DNA from: Platerodrilus igneus
Taxonomy: Eukaryota; Arthropoda; Insecta; Coleoptera; Lycidae
Assembly (NCBI GenBank): GCA_036346225.1
Contig: JARFIW010000500.1
Span: 3,596,001 to 3,660,000, forward strand
Direction: 5' to 3'
DNA: 64,000 bases
The notes below the pieces were generated by a model, which made no database searches, was not told the DNA's origin, and saw nothing but the letters and a program-made list of their open reading frames with translations. This document shows positions 9,745 through 22,020 of this stretch, piece after piece; position 1 is the first letter of the stretch, and every line of letters starts with the position of its first letter. Both the position numbers and the translations under genes were made by a program.

Positions 9745-9860
9745 TATGCCGTTTCAAATCCTGTCCAAGGCCTTATATTTTCCTTCTTTCAATTACTAGC
9801 TCGATTTGAAATGATCATTTGGGCTTTACTTAAAAGTCTAAGTTATTATTTCATCTTATT
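9742..9860 (-). repeat. Fragment of the tRNA-like SINE family
   Basis: The block 'TTTCAATTACTAGCTCGATT' and following bases match the body of the SINEs at 49.7-50.5 kb ('CAATTACTAGTTCGATTTGA'). The region before it has 'TTTCAAATCCTGTCC', resembling a decayed T-arm (B box). Orientation is that of the plus-strand copies, although similarity is partial. Confidence 0.45.
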
Positions 9861-9916
9861 AATTGTAATACGTTAGTATTTATCAACTTACCTTGTGTAA
9901 AAATACTTATAATATT

Positions 9917-9919
<3 letters not shown>

Positions 9920-9967
<48 letters not shown>
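9920..9967. repeat. (TA)n tract
   Basis: TA microsatellite, about 48 bases. Confidence 0.95.
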
Positions 9968-9970
<3 letters not shown>

Positions 9971-10329
9971 AATTATTGCAGAATTACTCAAGCTAAATTC
10001 AATTTTAAATAATGAACGTAGCGGTTGAATTTCGTTCAATTTTTGTAATTTTTTTAAGAAAAAATGCAAAGACCGTTCTTCGGCAAAAATATTGGTTGAT
10101 GAAAAACGACGGCTTCCTACTATTGCCATTTAAACTAATTGCTTTTTTCCTACCTTTACAAGAACTGCATAGCTGCGGCTATTCTTATACATTTAAATAT
10201 ACAAACTGTGCAGAATGAAACCACTCGTAACCCTCTTAAATAAACAAATTGACTATAGAAGTAATAAATTTGATACAAAGCAATTCAAACACAGTAGCAA
10301 GGTTCTCCAATAAGGAAGGTCGATCTTAC

Positions 10330-10453
10330 CAGATATGGAAATGTCGTGAAGATCTCCGAGATCCGTTGAATTGTAAGAAGACCTAGAATGGATAACCCAC
10401 GTATGTGTCGTGCTCCCACGTGCTCCCATATGTCACGCACGCCACTGCCACTC
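10330..10453 (-). other. Possible host exon (low confidence)
   Basis: On the minus strand a TTTACAG acceptor precedes 10453 and a GTAAGA donor follows 10330, giving a 124-base candidate exon. One frame from an internal ATG (10429) reads Ser/Thr-rich residues with 'STDLGDLHDISIS' up to the donor; another frame is open across the whole interval. There is no homology I can name and no further exons could be linked. This is a splice-signal guess only. Confidence 0.2.
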
Positions 10454-10839
10454 CTGTAAACAAATAACGAAATTAATTGTATTGATTCAAATGTCATCTA
10501 CCTTTCACATAGTTTCAAATGAAAGATTTTATAAGAACAAAATGATGATGTTATTACAATTTCAGGATTTCACTTAAAATGTAATCAAATTTTTCATGTG
10601 TAATATATAAAACAGAACCTTGCATGATCATGCAAATTTATGAATTGTTTTATGTTCTTAAATTAAAATTTTATTCAAATAGGCCAAAAAAATTCGCTTC
10701 GCTTAAGGAATTAGCGAGTGTGTGGCTATAAACAATATGTTTATACGAGCAAGTTAGTTACCTTAATTAACATAAAATCGAAAGCAATTAACAAATTGAG
10801 TAAGTAGAGAAAGATTAACAGGACAGAGACAACATATTA

Positions 10840-11510
10840 ATTTAAAAGACTTTCCTGGAGATTCTAATTTTTTAATTTTTGAAATTCCAATCAACCCCTG
10901 CTGAATTAGAGACATTTTTAGACCTAAACCCCAAGATTTGCTGCACATCAAGATTTAACTCCATTCTTATAGTGGCTTTAGATACAAAGACGTGCATTTT
11001 ATTCAGGATTTGCCGGGAAATCTAAATCTTTTAGAATTTTTGAAATCGGATCGAACATGGTGTTACATTTCTTATAAAAGCCGAACCCCTATTTTTTACA
11101 CATCTACATTGAACTTCAATTCCAGAACGTTTTTAGACGCGAAAACACGGACCTTAATCTAGGTTTTCGTGGTAAATCTAAACCTCTTTGAAATTTTCAA
11201 ATCGTATCAACCCTTACAGAAATGCAATCTCTTTAAAACTTAAACACCGATATTTTTTATCAATTAGGTTTATCTCGGTTTTGGGCCACTTTTTAAAGCG
11301 CCGATGACATGCATTTAATCTAAAATTTCACAGGGAATTCAAATCTTTCACAAGTTTTCAAATCGGACAAATTCTTATCGAGCAATAAGCATTAAAATAA
11401 AAATCACTTAAAAACCAAATCCCGACTTATATCTCGAAATTTAAAATACGTTCTAGGCATTTAAAGCACGTATTTAATATAAAACTTCGCAGAGCTTGTA
11501 ACGCCTTGAC
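10840..11510. repeat. Diverged tandem array, period about 158 bp
   Basis: Four to five degenerate units start near 10846, 11003, 11160, 11321 and 11482. Each carries a variant of 'GGGAAATCTAAATCTTTTAG', then a 'TTTCAAATCG.ATCAACCC' block. A further isolated unit lies near 13525-13600. Non-coding, old satellite-like sequence. Confidence 0.5.
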
Positions 11511-11514
11511 GTCA

Positions 11515-11670
11515 AATCAAAACCGGGTGCATAAAAGGATGAGAATTAATTTTAAACGGATAAATTAATACTGATATACCCTGCATATTCTGATTTCACA
11601 AATAGTAACGTTCATTAAGCAAGATATTTCAAAAAAAATTTAGTTTCATTAAAGATAATAAGCTTAAAAA
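11515..11670. repeat. Left half of a diverged inverted repeat (partner 13345-13525)
   Basis: The sequence from 'AACCGGGTGCATAAAAGGA' through 'TGATTTCACAAATAGTAACG' and 'GCAAGATATTTCAA' is matched in reverse complement at 13345-13525, with moderate divergence. This suggests an old foldback or composite element of about 2 kb. Confidence 0.55.
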
Positions 11671-13344
11671 CCACAAGAGCCTCGTTTCCTTTCTGTTGAA
11701 TGCATATTTAAACGCAACTAGTGTTTATAAATTATTTCAAAACTACAAAAAGGACAAGTACAATAATTATAGCAGTGAATTTTCATAGCGTGTACATGTT
11801 ATTTTAAGAAAACTATAGAATTATGAAATAAATAACAGTGAAATGACTAATATTCATGTGTCATATTATAATTATTCCAAATACAGGAGAACTCTTCACA
11901 AATTTTAGTTAATTAGTAGAATTAATTTTATAGAAACACGCGTAATTATAATATAATACAAAGTAAGCGTAGGCCTCCAAAGCATATTTTGACAATGTAA
12001 TTATTTAAAAACACAAACGTTCAGCAGTGAAACTAACTAATATCAAGTTACAGATAATTAATTATTTAATTCAATACAAAGTAAAAAGGTTTCCAATGTA
12101 TTTATTCAACCTGCTAGAACAATGAAGTAGCCGCGGTCAGGTGGCTTTTGTATGATGGTACCAAGATACTCATGCTTGATTCAAGTGATAAAAATGTTAC
12201 AGAATGACAATCCCACCTGAACGCAGGAAAGAGTAGGGAAAGGAGGACGAACGCTAGACAGTGGACAGGAAGCAATTAATTTAATTATTCGCAAGTCATA
12301 CAAAAGAACACATGTACGGGTGAACGTGAAAGGGTAGGCGAGTATACACCGTGAGTTATGAAGAAACAATTGAACGGTAACGTGATGGATGCCGTGGATT
12401 TTCGACAGACCCACAACATTAACAGATTGAAACGATTTGATTTCGATGGCAAATGAATTTACTCTTGGCTAAAATGGAATTCTTTGTTCGCACGAAGGTG
12501 TAAACTGTAAGTTATAACTTCGTTAGAAATTGTTGTTTATTTTTTCATTATGCATTTATGCATGCTGTTTTATGTCATAAAATATCGATAAACTTATACA
12601 AGGTCCACTTTTATTTAAATTATAGTGTTAAATTATTAGATGAATAAAATCTAGATATTGCAAGTTTTAATTGAAAATTAGAGACGTGTTGCAAATTATT
12701 ATAATTAATTAAAGATGAACTGATTATGAAATTTTACAATTCTGTTTGTATATTTATTTACAGGAACATCGTTTTGTCGATGACGTTTATACTGATGTAA
12801 GTAACTTTAAAATTATTGTATGTATGCTTGTTTACAGGAACGATGGAATATGTTATAGTAAAATAGATTTAAGTGACGTGGTTAGTTGAAATTTGTTGTT
12901 TTATTTACTTAAACATATAGGTAGCATTTTGTAAAAGGAACTTCATTTCACCAGGAAGTTAACGTGATTAAAACTTACAGGAATACTCGTCGTCCAATGG
13001 ATTCTCACTAAACTAGATGAGTTGAAGTCTATAAATTTAACAGTGTTGAATGCTTTTTAAGATAAGTGTTATTGGTCACATAGCTTGAAGTCGCAGCTGG
13101 TGAATTGTTGCATTCTTTTCCTTTTTTTGTATTATTTCTATAGAGATCCACTCCTACGTCACTGCAGTTAGCCGGTGCACCTTCAATTTGTTTCAACATT
13201 CCCGACCCTTTTTGGGTAATTCCAAATTTAAGAATTTAACGTTTTATTCACCCATAACCAACTTGTGACGCTCAACTTTTGAGGCCGGGTTCTTTTATTT
13301 TAAATATTTCATAATAATTTTCATACTTTGGGTGCGAGTTTTTT
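11671..13344. other. Sequence between the diverged inverted repeats, no gene seen
   Basis: AT-rich with no convincing ORF. A 33-base candidate micro-exon at 12764-12796 is flanked by TTTACAG and GTAAGT and would encode 11 residues (E-H-R-F-V-D-D-V-Y-T-D), but nothing links it to other exons. Confidence 0.4.
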
Positions 13345-13525
13345 AAGTTTAAAATGTATTAAAATTATTAGTTATTTTTTACATGAAATAGAAAAAACGT
13401 AAATTTGTATTGAAATATCTTGCCTAATGAACATTACTATTTATGAAATCAGAACATGCAAACTATATCAGTATTAAGTTGTCTATTTAAAATTAATTTT
13501 CCTTTTTTCTGCACCCGATTTCTAT
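13345..13525. repeat. Right half of the diverged inverted repeat
   Basis: Reverse complement of 11515-11670 at moderate identity; followed at once by a unit resembling the 158-bp array of the left side. Confidence 0.55.
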
Positions 13526-16500
13526 TTAAAGTCACTCCAAGACGCTAAAGACTTAAATATTTTAGAATATCCAAATTGGAGCAACCCATACCGAATTACA
13601 ACGCTTAAAGTTCCATTTTATAGCGTACAAATCACAAGTGGGTTCAAAATAAACTTAAAAACGAGATTTTATTTTGAGGGTATTACACAACTTTATATTA
13701 GACGTAAAAGAAATTACGTAATTTTCAAAAATTTACCAAAACATTTGTGCAATTTGGACAAAATATAACCTATTAAAGTACTAATATATTAGTTAATGAA
13801 AAATTGGGAAATCACTTACAGCTTCATTATTCGAACATTTTTCACTGTCTTCAATCTTGCTCGTGGTTTGGAATGCTTGACTTTTTATATTAAACCCTCA
13901 TAGACTTTCTTTTTTCCTTGAAGGGATTTTCCGAATACTTCCAAGAGTTTTTAAATGTATCCATAGTTACATCATTATAGCCGGATTTTATTTGAGATGT
14001 AAGTGCATTAATTTTAAATAATATAAACACGCATTTTACTGTGTTTCCTTCTCATGCTATGTTCTGCTCGTACTCAAAATATTGAAGGCTATGATCTGTA
14101 AGTGAGGTAATATGCACCGTATTGCATAAATTAGCTTTCGATCAGAGGCGAATGGGTCATATGGTACACTGGGAAAATGCCCGGTGAGTTGAACCCTTAA
14201 CGCACCAGCGGCACCGCTTAAAAATTTACAAATTTCTGCGAATAAAGTATTTTAGAAATATACTGCTAAAAATACCACAATAACTAGACATTTTATAAAA
14301 CGTACAAAAATATTTATGTGAATTAGTAACAGGGTGACAGAAACAAATACGTGGACCTATTTTTATTTGATAATTGTAAGGTATCACGAACCGCTCCTCT
14401 ATCGTTTTCTAATTTCGAAAATTTGAAGCAATAAGAAAATGACAAGTTTTCACTAGCGGTGAAGCAGATGACGATGTGCATAATGGTTTATGCCTCGACG
14501 TGCATTGAGTTAATAAACGGAAAACAGCAAAGTGATGAGCCCACGCCTGTTGGACAGGTTTAGGTTCACCGCAACTTGGGCCTAGCATACGCAAAAGCCA
14601 GACCGGGCTAACTACAAATGCGGAGAGTGGGATGGTTCGCATAGAGAAAAGAAGTACATCGCCAACGAGTTTTTATTTACAATAAATATAAAACTTTCTG
14701 TTTTAAAAAAGAATTATATTCTACGGACAATTTTAATATTTGATGTACGAAGTGCGCATTTCGTATTGCTACATGTAAAGAAAAGTAATCTGTAAAAATT
14801 ATGCTTAGATTTTCCCAATAGCAAGCGTGTTAAATTAAAAGCATAAAATTTAGAATCATTTTTAGTAAAGATTTTAACTTAACAGGAAACATTAGCGAAG
14901 CTAATTTCAAAATGGGTTTTAAATTGTTTGCGCCCGTAGGAGTGATGTTACTTAAGTTTACGCATCACGACTTACAGAGACAGAAAGCAAGGTAACATAC
15001 CTTCACATGCCGAGATACTTATCTTGCACCCAGATCATCGGATGTGAATCAGCAAAACATCGCCACGGTAGTCAGGATTAATAGTGCTGCGATCATAACT
15101 ACAACAGCGGGCCGATGCCAGAGATCATTTGGGTCTACATAAAAGAACAATTGGCCTACGTGTAAGAACAATTATGCCTACGCAAAAGAGCACTGCCTAC
15201 GTAGAAAAGTAATGCACAGGGGATATAATCTATCCAAAGAAGCGTGCATTGCTCTCGGAGTAATAAACTCAGCTACACATAAAGTACATGCTAGCACGGA
15301 AAGCGGGATCAAAATGAACGTCAAATTAGGAAACAAAATGATAACCGATTCAAATATTTGAGTAACACATGTCAAAGAAACACTTCCAAGTCGCTGTAAT
15401 GCATAAATAGATAACGAAAACAGGCAAATTTGACTACAATTGCTTTTGTAAAAAATCTATGCTATTCAAACTTTATTACTACTCATAAATAAAGCGAACA
15501 TATTCTTTCAGAAAACAAGGATGGTAGATAAACGACTAGATTTGCGGCATTTTTATCAAATATTAAAGATAAAGTGAGGTACAAACTAAATGCACTACTA
15601 ACATTCTACAGAGTGTTGAACAAATGCTTGTTTCAACTGTGTTAGGATGAGTTAGTTCTATAGGAACACAACCGATTTATTAAATTATAAAAGGTTTTCA
15701 GGGGCATCTACTATAACCGCTAGTTACACAAAATATCGAAGTGGAAGTGTGGGGATATTTAAAAAAAAAATCCTCAAACGAACGAAAATATTTAGCAGGG
15801 TACAATTGAATGTAACATATTGTCATCGAACATTTATAAAGCGCATATGCGATAAACATGTAAGATAAAGAGCAGGTAGTTTGATTGCACTTCTTGACGC
15901 TTACATTATATTATGAATTTAGAGCATCTAAAATTGAGCAATCAGGGACGAGCCGTTGTTAATTTTATTTAAATTTTTGAAAATTACCTTGTAGTTTATG
16001 GCGCACTTGAATATATAATTATCGGGCTCGTTTGAAATACTTTTTGTATAAGCCTAATGGATACTGTTTAAGAAACATTCAAATACTAGTGAGATAGGTA
16101 TGGATAAGGGTGATTAGAGTACCGTAAAAGACAAAAATCGCCGTTTTTTCAATTCGCTTGACGGCTTCTTCACTACACATATAAGTTCAACGGCACCACC
16201 ACTCGCCTGGCCGTTTAGGAAGGAATAGGAATGCGTAAATTAAGAAAAATTAACAGAAATTATATATGTACCTTGTCATCATCATTAGGTCTTCAGTCCT
16301 AGAACTGGTTGGACGCGTACCCTCATTGTTTCCTGGTCTGAACCAACACACACATTTCCCTGAAATTTGCACAGTCTGCATCTATCATTATCTGTGTGCG
16401 AAAGTCTGATCTCGGTCTACCTTTACCTCTCTTTTCCTATCTGTGCTTGTAATATATCCCGTACTATTCCCCAGAAATGCCTTAGACGTATCTTGTCCTT

Positions 16501-16914
16501 CTATTTCTCCTATTTTCGTTTTCCACAGAGATCTTTATTCCTCTACTATTTCTACAACCTATTTGTTATTAACTTTGTCTGTTTATGCTACCATCCTCAA
16601 ACATCTGAAGCACAACATTCCAGAAGGTTTCTATCTCTTTCTGTCTGCTTTTCCTACTACCCCTATTTCATAGATGTACTGTGCTGTGCTTCACACTATG
16701 CTTTGAACAGTTTTCTTCTTGAATCTATGTTCGTTGTCTTTGAACATAGCTGCTGTTTTTTCTTGTTTGATGCAGTTCGGTCACTTTCTATTGTTTTACT
16801 GCTACATATCCTGTTTCCCCGATATTGAGTGGTATGTGAAAGGGGCCTAGGCAGCCTTTGGCTGTCAAGTTCCCCCAGCACTTGAACCTTTGTCGAATTA
16901 ATAATTTTCCAATT
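13526..16914. other. Long non-coding stretch
   Basis: No supported gene. A repeat-like block at about 16280-16850 is pyrimidine-rich on the plus strand and begins near 'CATCATCATTAGGTCTTCAG'; its long frame (16367-16828) is Ser/Phe/Tyr/Leu-rich low-complexity translation. Frames at 14409-14642 and 15178-15375 have no recognisable features. Confidence 0.5.
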
Positions 16915-18566
16915 TAACAAACTTCTTAAAGAGCAAGGGAAATGCACGATCGGTTATATACAACAGATAGAGACAGGTACAAAAGCGTTGAGGTTGAAAA
17001 TGCACGTAGGCATCCACGTGGAGTGGAGATAAGCTGTCATCAATATCGATTTCTGTAACTCAAGTGGGGTTTTGAACGCGACAGCAGACATGCATAAGAC
17101 AGAGATGAATATAGTTCAGGCGGGGTTTGTGATGACAGAGGATTTTATCATTGGTTAAAAACAGACAGTTTCCCATACGTAGACACACGCGAAGGTTGCG
17201 AGCGCTTTCGGATATGGCATGTAGACGGGAGTAAATTTTAGAAATTTTCAAGACGGTTGTATTCAAAATTTTTAGAATTTAGATTTGAAAATAAACTTTT
17301 CACTTGAAGTGCGTCCAGGAGTAGTGTTTTGAAACGATATAAATACTCGATCAAAAGTATGAACGTTCTCTTGTTTTCTCTTCGCTTCTATATTACTTTA
17401 CTACGATAAAGTACTGACTGCTGACCAACATAACAGCAAAGCTTTTTTGTGAGTATTGTATATGTTGTTAATACAATAAATATAGTGCTTGCAAGTGTAA
17501 AACACAGTAGTAGCGGGCATCTTATTATTGACGCGATGTACGTGTAGTGTATATGAAATTAATGGAGGTTCGGCTACTACAATACAAAGCACGAAAATCA
17601 ATAAATGGAAGCATGATATATGTGGGGTAAGCTTCACAAATAACCAAAATTGTACGCTGATATATGGAATGGTACTGGGAGACAAGGCACTTGGCTCGCA
17701 AATGGTGTTATCGTCGGTAGATCCGCTGAGTAGCACAGCGAATGGTAACGAGGCCGAGGTGTTCTAGCGATCATCTTCGAAGGAATGGAAGCCTGAAGAA
17801 TTCTTCAGGTAATTTATTTGAAATTTCTGTTGTTTGATAAACATTTGTGAAATTTTGTGCTGTGTGCTTGACTTGTTGAGACTTATTTATGGTTGTAGAA
17901 ACTGATTAGAAAAGATACATGTACTGGACAATTTATTAAGGTTAAATATTGAAAAATGGGGTATTTAAAACCTACAAAATTTTATTCTGGATATAAATTG
18001 GATTGTAAAGGGTAAACAGGTCTATAAATTTTGTTTTAATTTATGCAAGGTGTATAAGGCATATACAAACTAAACTGGGTTATTATGAACTCACCATACT
18101 CCAGTGTACAGTCAATTTAGGGTAATCTGTGGGGCCCATCTACTCATATTTCATTGAATTTGTTTGAAAATAATTAGAAAAATCAAGGACTTTAAAACTT
18201 ACCATATTTTGAGTTTTGTAATTAGTGTATCGAACTGTTTTTTATACATATGAATAATTTATCTGTTAATAGCTGTAAATAAAAGGTTGTATGATTGTTG
18301 TATTATTTGGTGATTTTATTGAATGGTGTGCGAGTGTGAAGAAGGAATGGTTGTAAATTTAGGTATCCGAGAAGAGGCACAGCTGAGCTAGCCAGGGAAG
18401 CTGCAGAAGGTTTTTGAAGCAGAAATAAAAGGGTAAGGAATTTTTTTTTTTTAATTTTTGCATTTTTGAAAATAATTTGATGACACTGGTGAAGCATAAA
18501 AGCTTAATCCCCGATTCCACGGCAATCTTATGACGCCCAATTCGTGGGGCTCGAATGAAGAAGGCA
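16915..18566 (+). mobile_element. LTR-like promoter element, copy A
   Basis: One of five related copies (others at 25400, 48.0, 52.2 and, more diverged, 56.3 kb). Shared landmarks in order: 'CACGTGGAGTG', 'AACTCAAGTGGGGTTT', a TATAAATAC box at about 17339, a conserved splice-donor-like CAGGTAA at 17808, 'GGGGCCCATCTACTCATATT', AATAAA at about 18277, 'GAATGGTGTGCGAGTGTGA', and 'GACGCCCAATTCGTGGGGC' near 18531. The last resembles a tRNA-Lys primer binding site of gypsy-type elements with a two-base insertion. The order TATA, donor, poly(A) signal, PBS-like site fits an LTR plus leader. No coding region follows; a (TA)n tract does. Confidence 0.55.
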
Positions 18567-18567
18567 A

Positions 18568-18641
<74 letters not shown>

Positions 18642-18670
18642 CATATATATACATATATATATATATATAT
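18567..18670. repeat. Interrupted (TA)n tract
   Basis: About 100 bases of TA repeats with single C or G interruptions, abutting the end of the LTR-like element. Frames reading Tyr-Ile repeats here are artefacts. Confidence 0.95.
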
Positions 18671-18689
18671 TACTGTGATAGTTGAGGGT

Positions 18690-20130
18690 TAAAAGGGCAT
18701 TATTTATTCATGTTGTAATTTATTTCGTGATTCAGCATGTGAAAGAACAACAAACAATTTTGGAACGTTTTTCAAAATCAAATATTTAATTATAGGAATA
18801 ATTTCTGAAAAGCTTTTAGCTTCAGTTCTAAGATTTAAAACCGTTTAGTTTACAAGCAAACTGGCAGTTATATTATATTAACGAGAAGTTTTAAACGTGT
18901 TGTTTTGAAGAAACCTTTCCTAGTATCATCAAAATAGTAAACGAACGTAACCGTCGCATGTTTCCTGGTATGAGGAGCGATAAGATTGAACAAATAACAG
19001 AAATTTCAGGAGTTGTTGGTTACAACGAAACTTGATAGCACGGGACAAAGAGAGATAGTGGATTTAGCGTGTATGTTAGAGCGAAATAGGATAACACGTG
19101 TTAACGTAGGCATAGTTTGACCGTTAATTGGAATGGGTAAAAACCGTTGACCGTTACGATGAAGCTTGCCAACAAAGAAACAAAAAGGGCTAATTACAGC
19201 ATGGATATAAGTAGGATAGATATAACACGTGTTAACTTAGATATAGTTTGAACGTTAGAGTTCGATGAGCTGGAGTGAGTAAATTGGAGATAGCATTTGT
19301 TGCATGAGGGCGTAGTATAAAACCATAGCGTTTGTTGATTGGTGTTCGGACAAGGTTGTTTTAAAGTAGAGTATCACAATCAAAGATTTCGTACATAATC
19401 GTTAGTAAAGCACGCGTGTTTGTTACCGGTGAGTGATTTTCAAGGAAATGTTTTCGGTTAGAGAAAGAATTTCTGGAATGTTTGTGCACTGTGGGCGTTG
19501 GAGTTTGTTTGAGTGGTGCAGTGTTTGTATGCTAGAAATTGCTGGAATTGAACAGCCTTTTGTAAAGTAAGAAACAGAATATAAACTGGAGGACATGGTT
19601 GGAAGGGCCTCTTAGTGCTCTTAGCTCTTAGTCTTCAAACAGCGTAAAGCTCTCTTAGTTGCTATTAATGCTCAACAAGCTGACGGCTCCATACAAAAAA
19701 ATGCTTTTACGTTTTGCATGAAATTTTAAGTAAGTAGAAACAGTTTGCTTTAAGTTGCAATGAGTATGCAAAGTATGCGATTGGAAAAAGGAGTAGATGT
19801 CAGTGTTTGGTCGATTTAATAATTACCAACAACTAATGGTATCAATAGAGTCTGGAGAGTTTGGATGCACTATCGAATTGGTAGATGAGGTGAATTCGTG
19901 GTAATATGGTTGCAGCTTGCAGTCGAGGTTATTGCAGTCAAGATTGGGGCGCTCCTGAATACCGCAGTTTTTGATGGTATGATAGCAGATTCGTTTGCAG
20001 TTATAGAATCCAGGTAACTGATATTTTTCCATTGTATATGTGTATAAACTGTAATATTTAATTTATGTACAAGGTAAGAGGGTCTTTTTGATAATTGATG
20101 TGCAGAAATTAACACGAAAGGTAAGGTTTT
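18690..20130 (+). other. Possible diverged promoter-like repeat
   Basis: Contains two copies of 'ATAACACGTGTTAAC' 131 bases apart (19091 and 19222), a TATAAAA at about 19318, a GTGAGT after 'TTACCG' at about 19429 and CAGGTAAC at 20012, a layout similar to copies A and B of the LTR-like element but with little direct identity. No coding frame is convincing. Confidence 0.3.
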
Positions 20131-22016
20131 ACTATGAGCTCATATTAAACCAGACAAAAAAGTCAGAAACGTGGTAAAGCGCTATTGCTTTTTTTATTTA
20201 ATTTATCACCATTTTGTTTTCGACCTTAGTTAAGGTCGGTTTGACGCAGCTCTAACTTCTTTTCTATTCTGTGCTAATCTAAAAAGTTCTACATACCCTT
20301 CACAACCTAAATTTCTAATAATTTGACTAATTTAGTTTGGTCTAGGTCTTCCTATACTCTTCTATCTTTTTCTTATCTACCTGGCTCTACATAGATATTA
20401 GCAACCTGATGGTTGTTAAAGAACTCCAACATGTTTACATGATTCCCATTTATAAGGAAATGAAATATTACCTAGTTATCCCCTCCAAAAAAGATGGCTA
20501 ATCGCTATGTGTATTTTAATTAAACGGACATAATTTATAATTTCTAGCTATAGAAATCGTTGTTCATTAAATTACCTGCTATATTGAGATAAATCATTAT
20601 TGGTTCTGTGTTTACCATGCCAAGTTACCTAAGAGTCTAGTGTTTTAAAAACTAATTTGGATATCCTATTTATAGAAATGGCAAGTAACTTTTGTATTTT
20701 AAAATAAGCTTTCTATGTCGGTAGATTTAGTTTAAAAAACTAATAACTTAATCTTAAAAATAGGAATTTAATTAAAAACTCGTCGGAATTACTTTATAAT
20801 CTCACTTTATGAGACTTCCTAAAAGCATTTCCACTTAAAGAGGCTGTGTCTAATTGATCTCTAGTAAATTATTTTATTAAATTCCTTAATCATTTACGTT
20901 TAAATAAAAGTCTGATAGTGCTTTATAGTAAAAAAAAAAGTTAGTTACTTGTATCGTTAACTAAATAAACTGGTGTTATCGAAATGCAATTATAAAATTC
21001 CTCTAATTGTTTATTTTTATCAGATGCTTGAAGCTTGTTTTTTTAATTGAATAAACCATTTATTCTGAATTACTAAAAATCAGAAACAAATATCTATATC
21101 AATTTTTTCTTATAATCATCCAGGTTTGATTTTACTTTAACCATACCATTATGAATTACATACATGTAAAGTGTCTTATAATTGTTTTGTATGGAAAATG
21201 CATTAAATTCTTTTGAAAAGTAAGTATATACACTCCCTGTATATTTTGGTTACTGGCATGAATTACTTACAAATAAAATCAAGCTAAATTATCTTTGAGC
21301 TTCTACAATTAAAGAAGAAATTAAATTATTCCTTATCTAATACAATTAAGAATTTCTCTATAAACTCAACCTTTGATTATGCTTTATGTAGGGTATATCA
21401 TATAGTTCCTGCATTAACTTATAAATTACAAGATTTTGATGATAAATTTCGAGAATCATGGCACACTATAGTTCTAAAATCTTTTCTGTTTATCCCTTAC
21501 AAATAATAACACCTGTCTTCCTACCTTTAATTAAATATACCCTGTTTTCTTTAAAATTATCTAAATTGAATTCTTATATTCCGATATCATTTTTCGTGTA
21601 TAAATGCACGTACCTCTTGAACCTTGAATCATTTCAAACGTTTTCATTTTTCAGATATTTTATTCATCTCAAAGTCATATAGTTTTCCCGATCATTGTTT
21701 TTGTAAAAATTTACCTGTCGCTGCACTTAAATCATTTTTATTGTTCTTGAAATTTCATCCTTTATTTCTTCATTATTCTTGTTATCACGCAACTCACCTC
21801 ATTCTTTTGCCGTGATTGACATAACTTCCGTTTGAACAACTCAGCGAATCTATAAGACTTATACTAGCTGATGACGGATTATTGATTTACCCTTTGAACA
21901 CACATAGTACTCAAGAACTATGCCTCTGTAGTAAAAAATCTATATCCAAAGTTGCAACTACAAAGAATTTCTGTGCGAAGTGTTTTCTTTCGTAAATATC
22001 TCAATCACTTTTTACA
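20131..22016. other. AT-rich region, no gene seen
   Basis: A 16-base dyad 'GACCTTAGTTAAGGTC' is near 20222. 'CTCCCTGTATATTTTGG' at about 21234 resembles a decayed mariner-type terminus. The frames at 21458-21815 are hydrophobic, low-complexity translations without recognised domains. Confidence 0.45.
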
Positions 22017-22020
22017 AATT

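Noticed and set aside
14409..14642. 77-codon minus-strand frame
   Set aside because: No domain, no context, isolated.
15010..15120. Possible snRNA or 5S RNA from 'GATACTTATCTTGCACC'
   Set aside because: Only a few bases resemble the U1 5' end; no other conserved RNA region follows.
16367..16828. 153-codon frame rich in Ser, Phe, Tyr and Leu
   Set aside because: Low-complexity translation of pyrimidine-rich repeat sequence; overlapping frames are equally open.
18359..18654. Overlapping minus-strand frames rich in Tyr-Ile
   Set aside because: Translations of the TA microsatellite.
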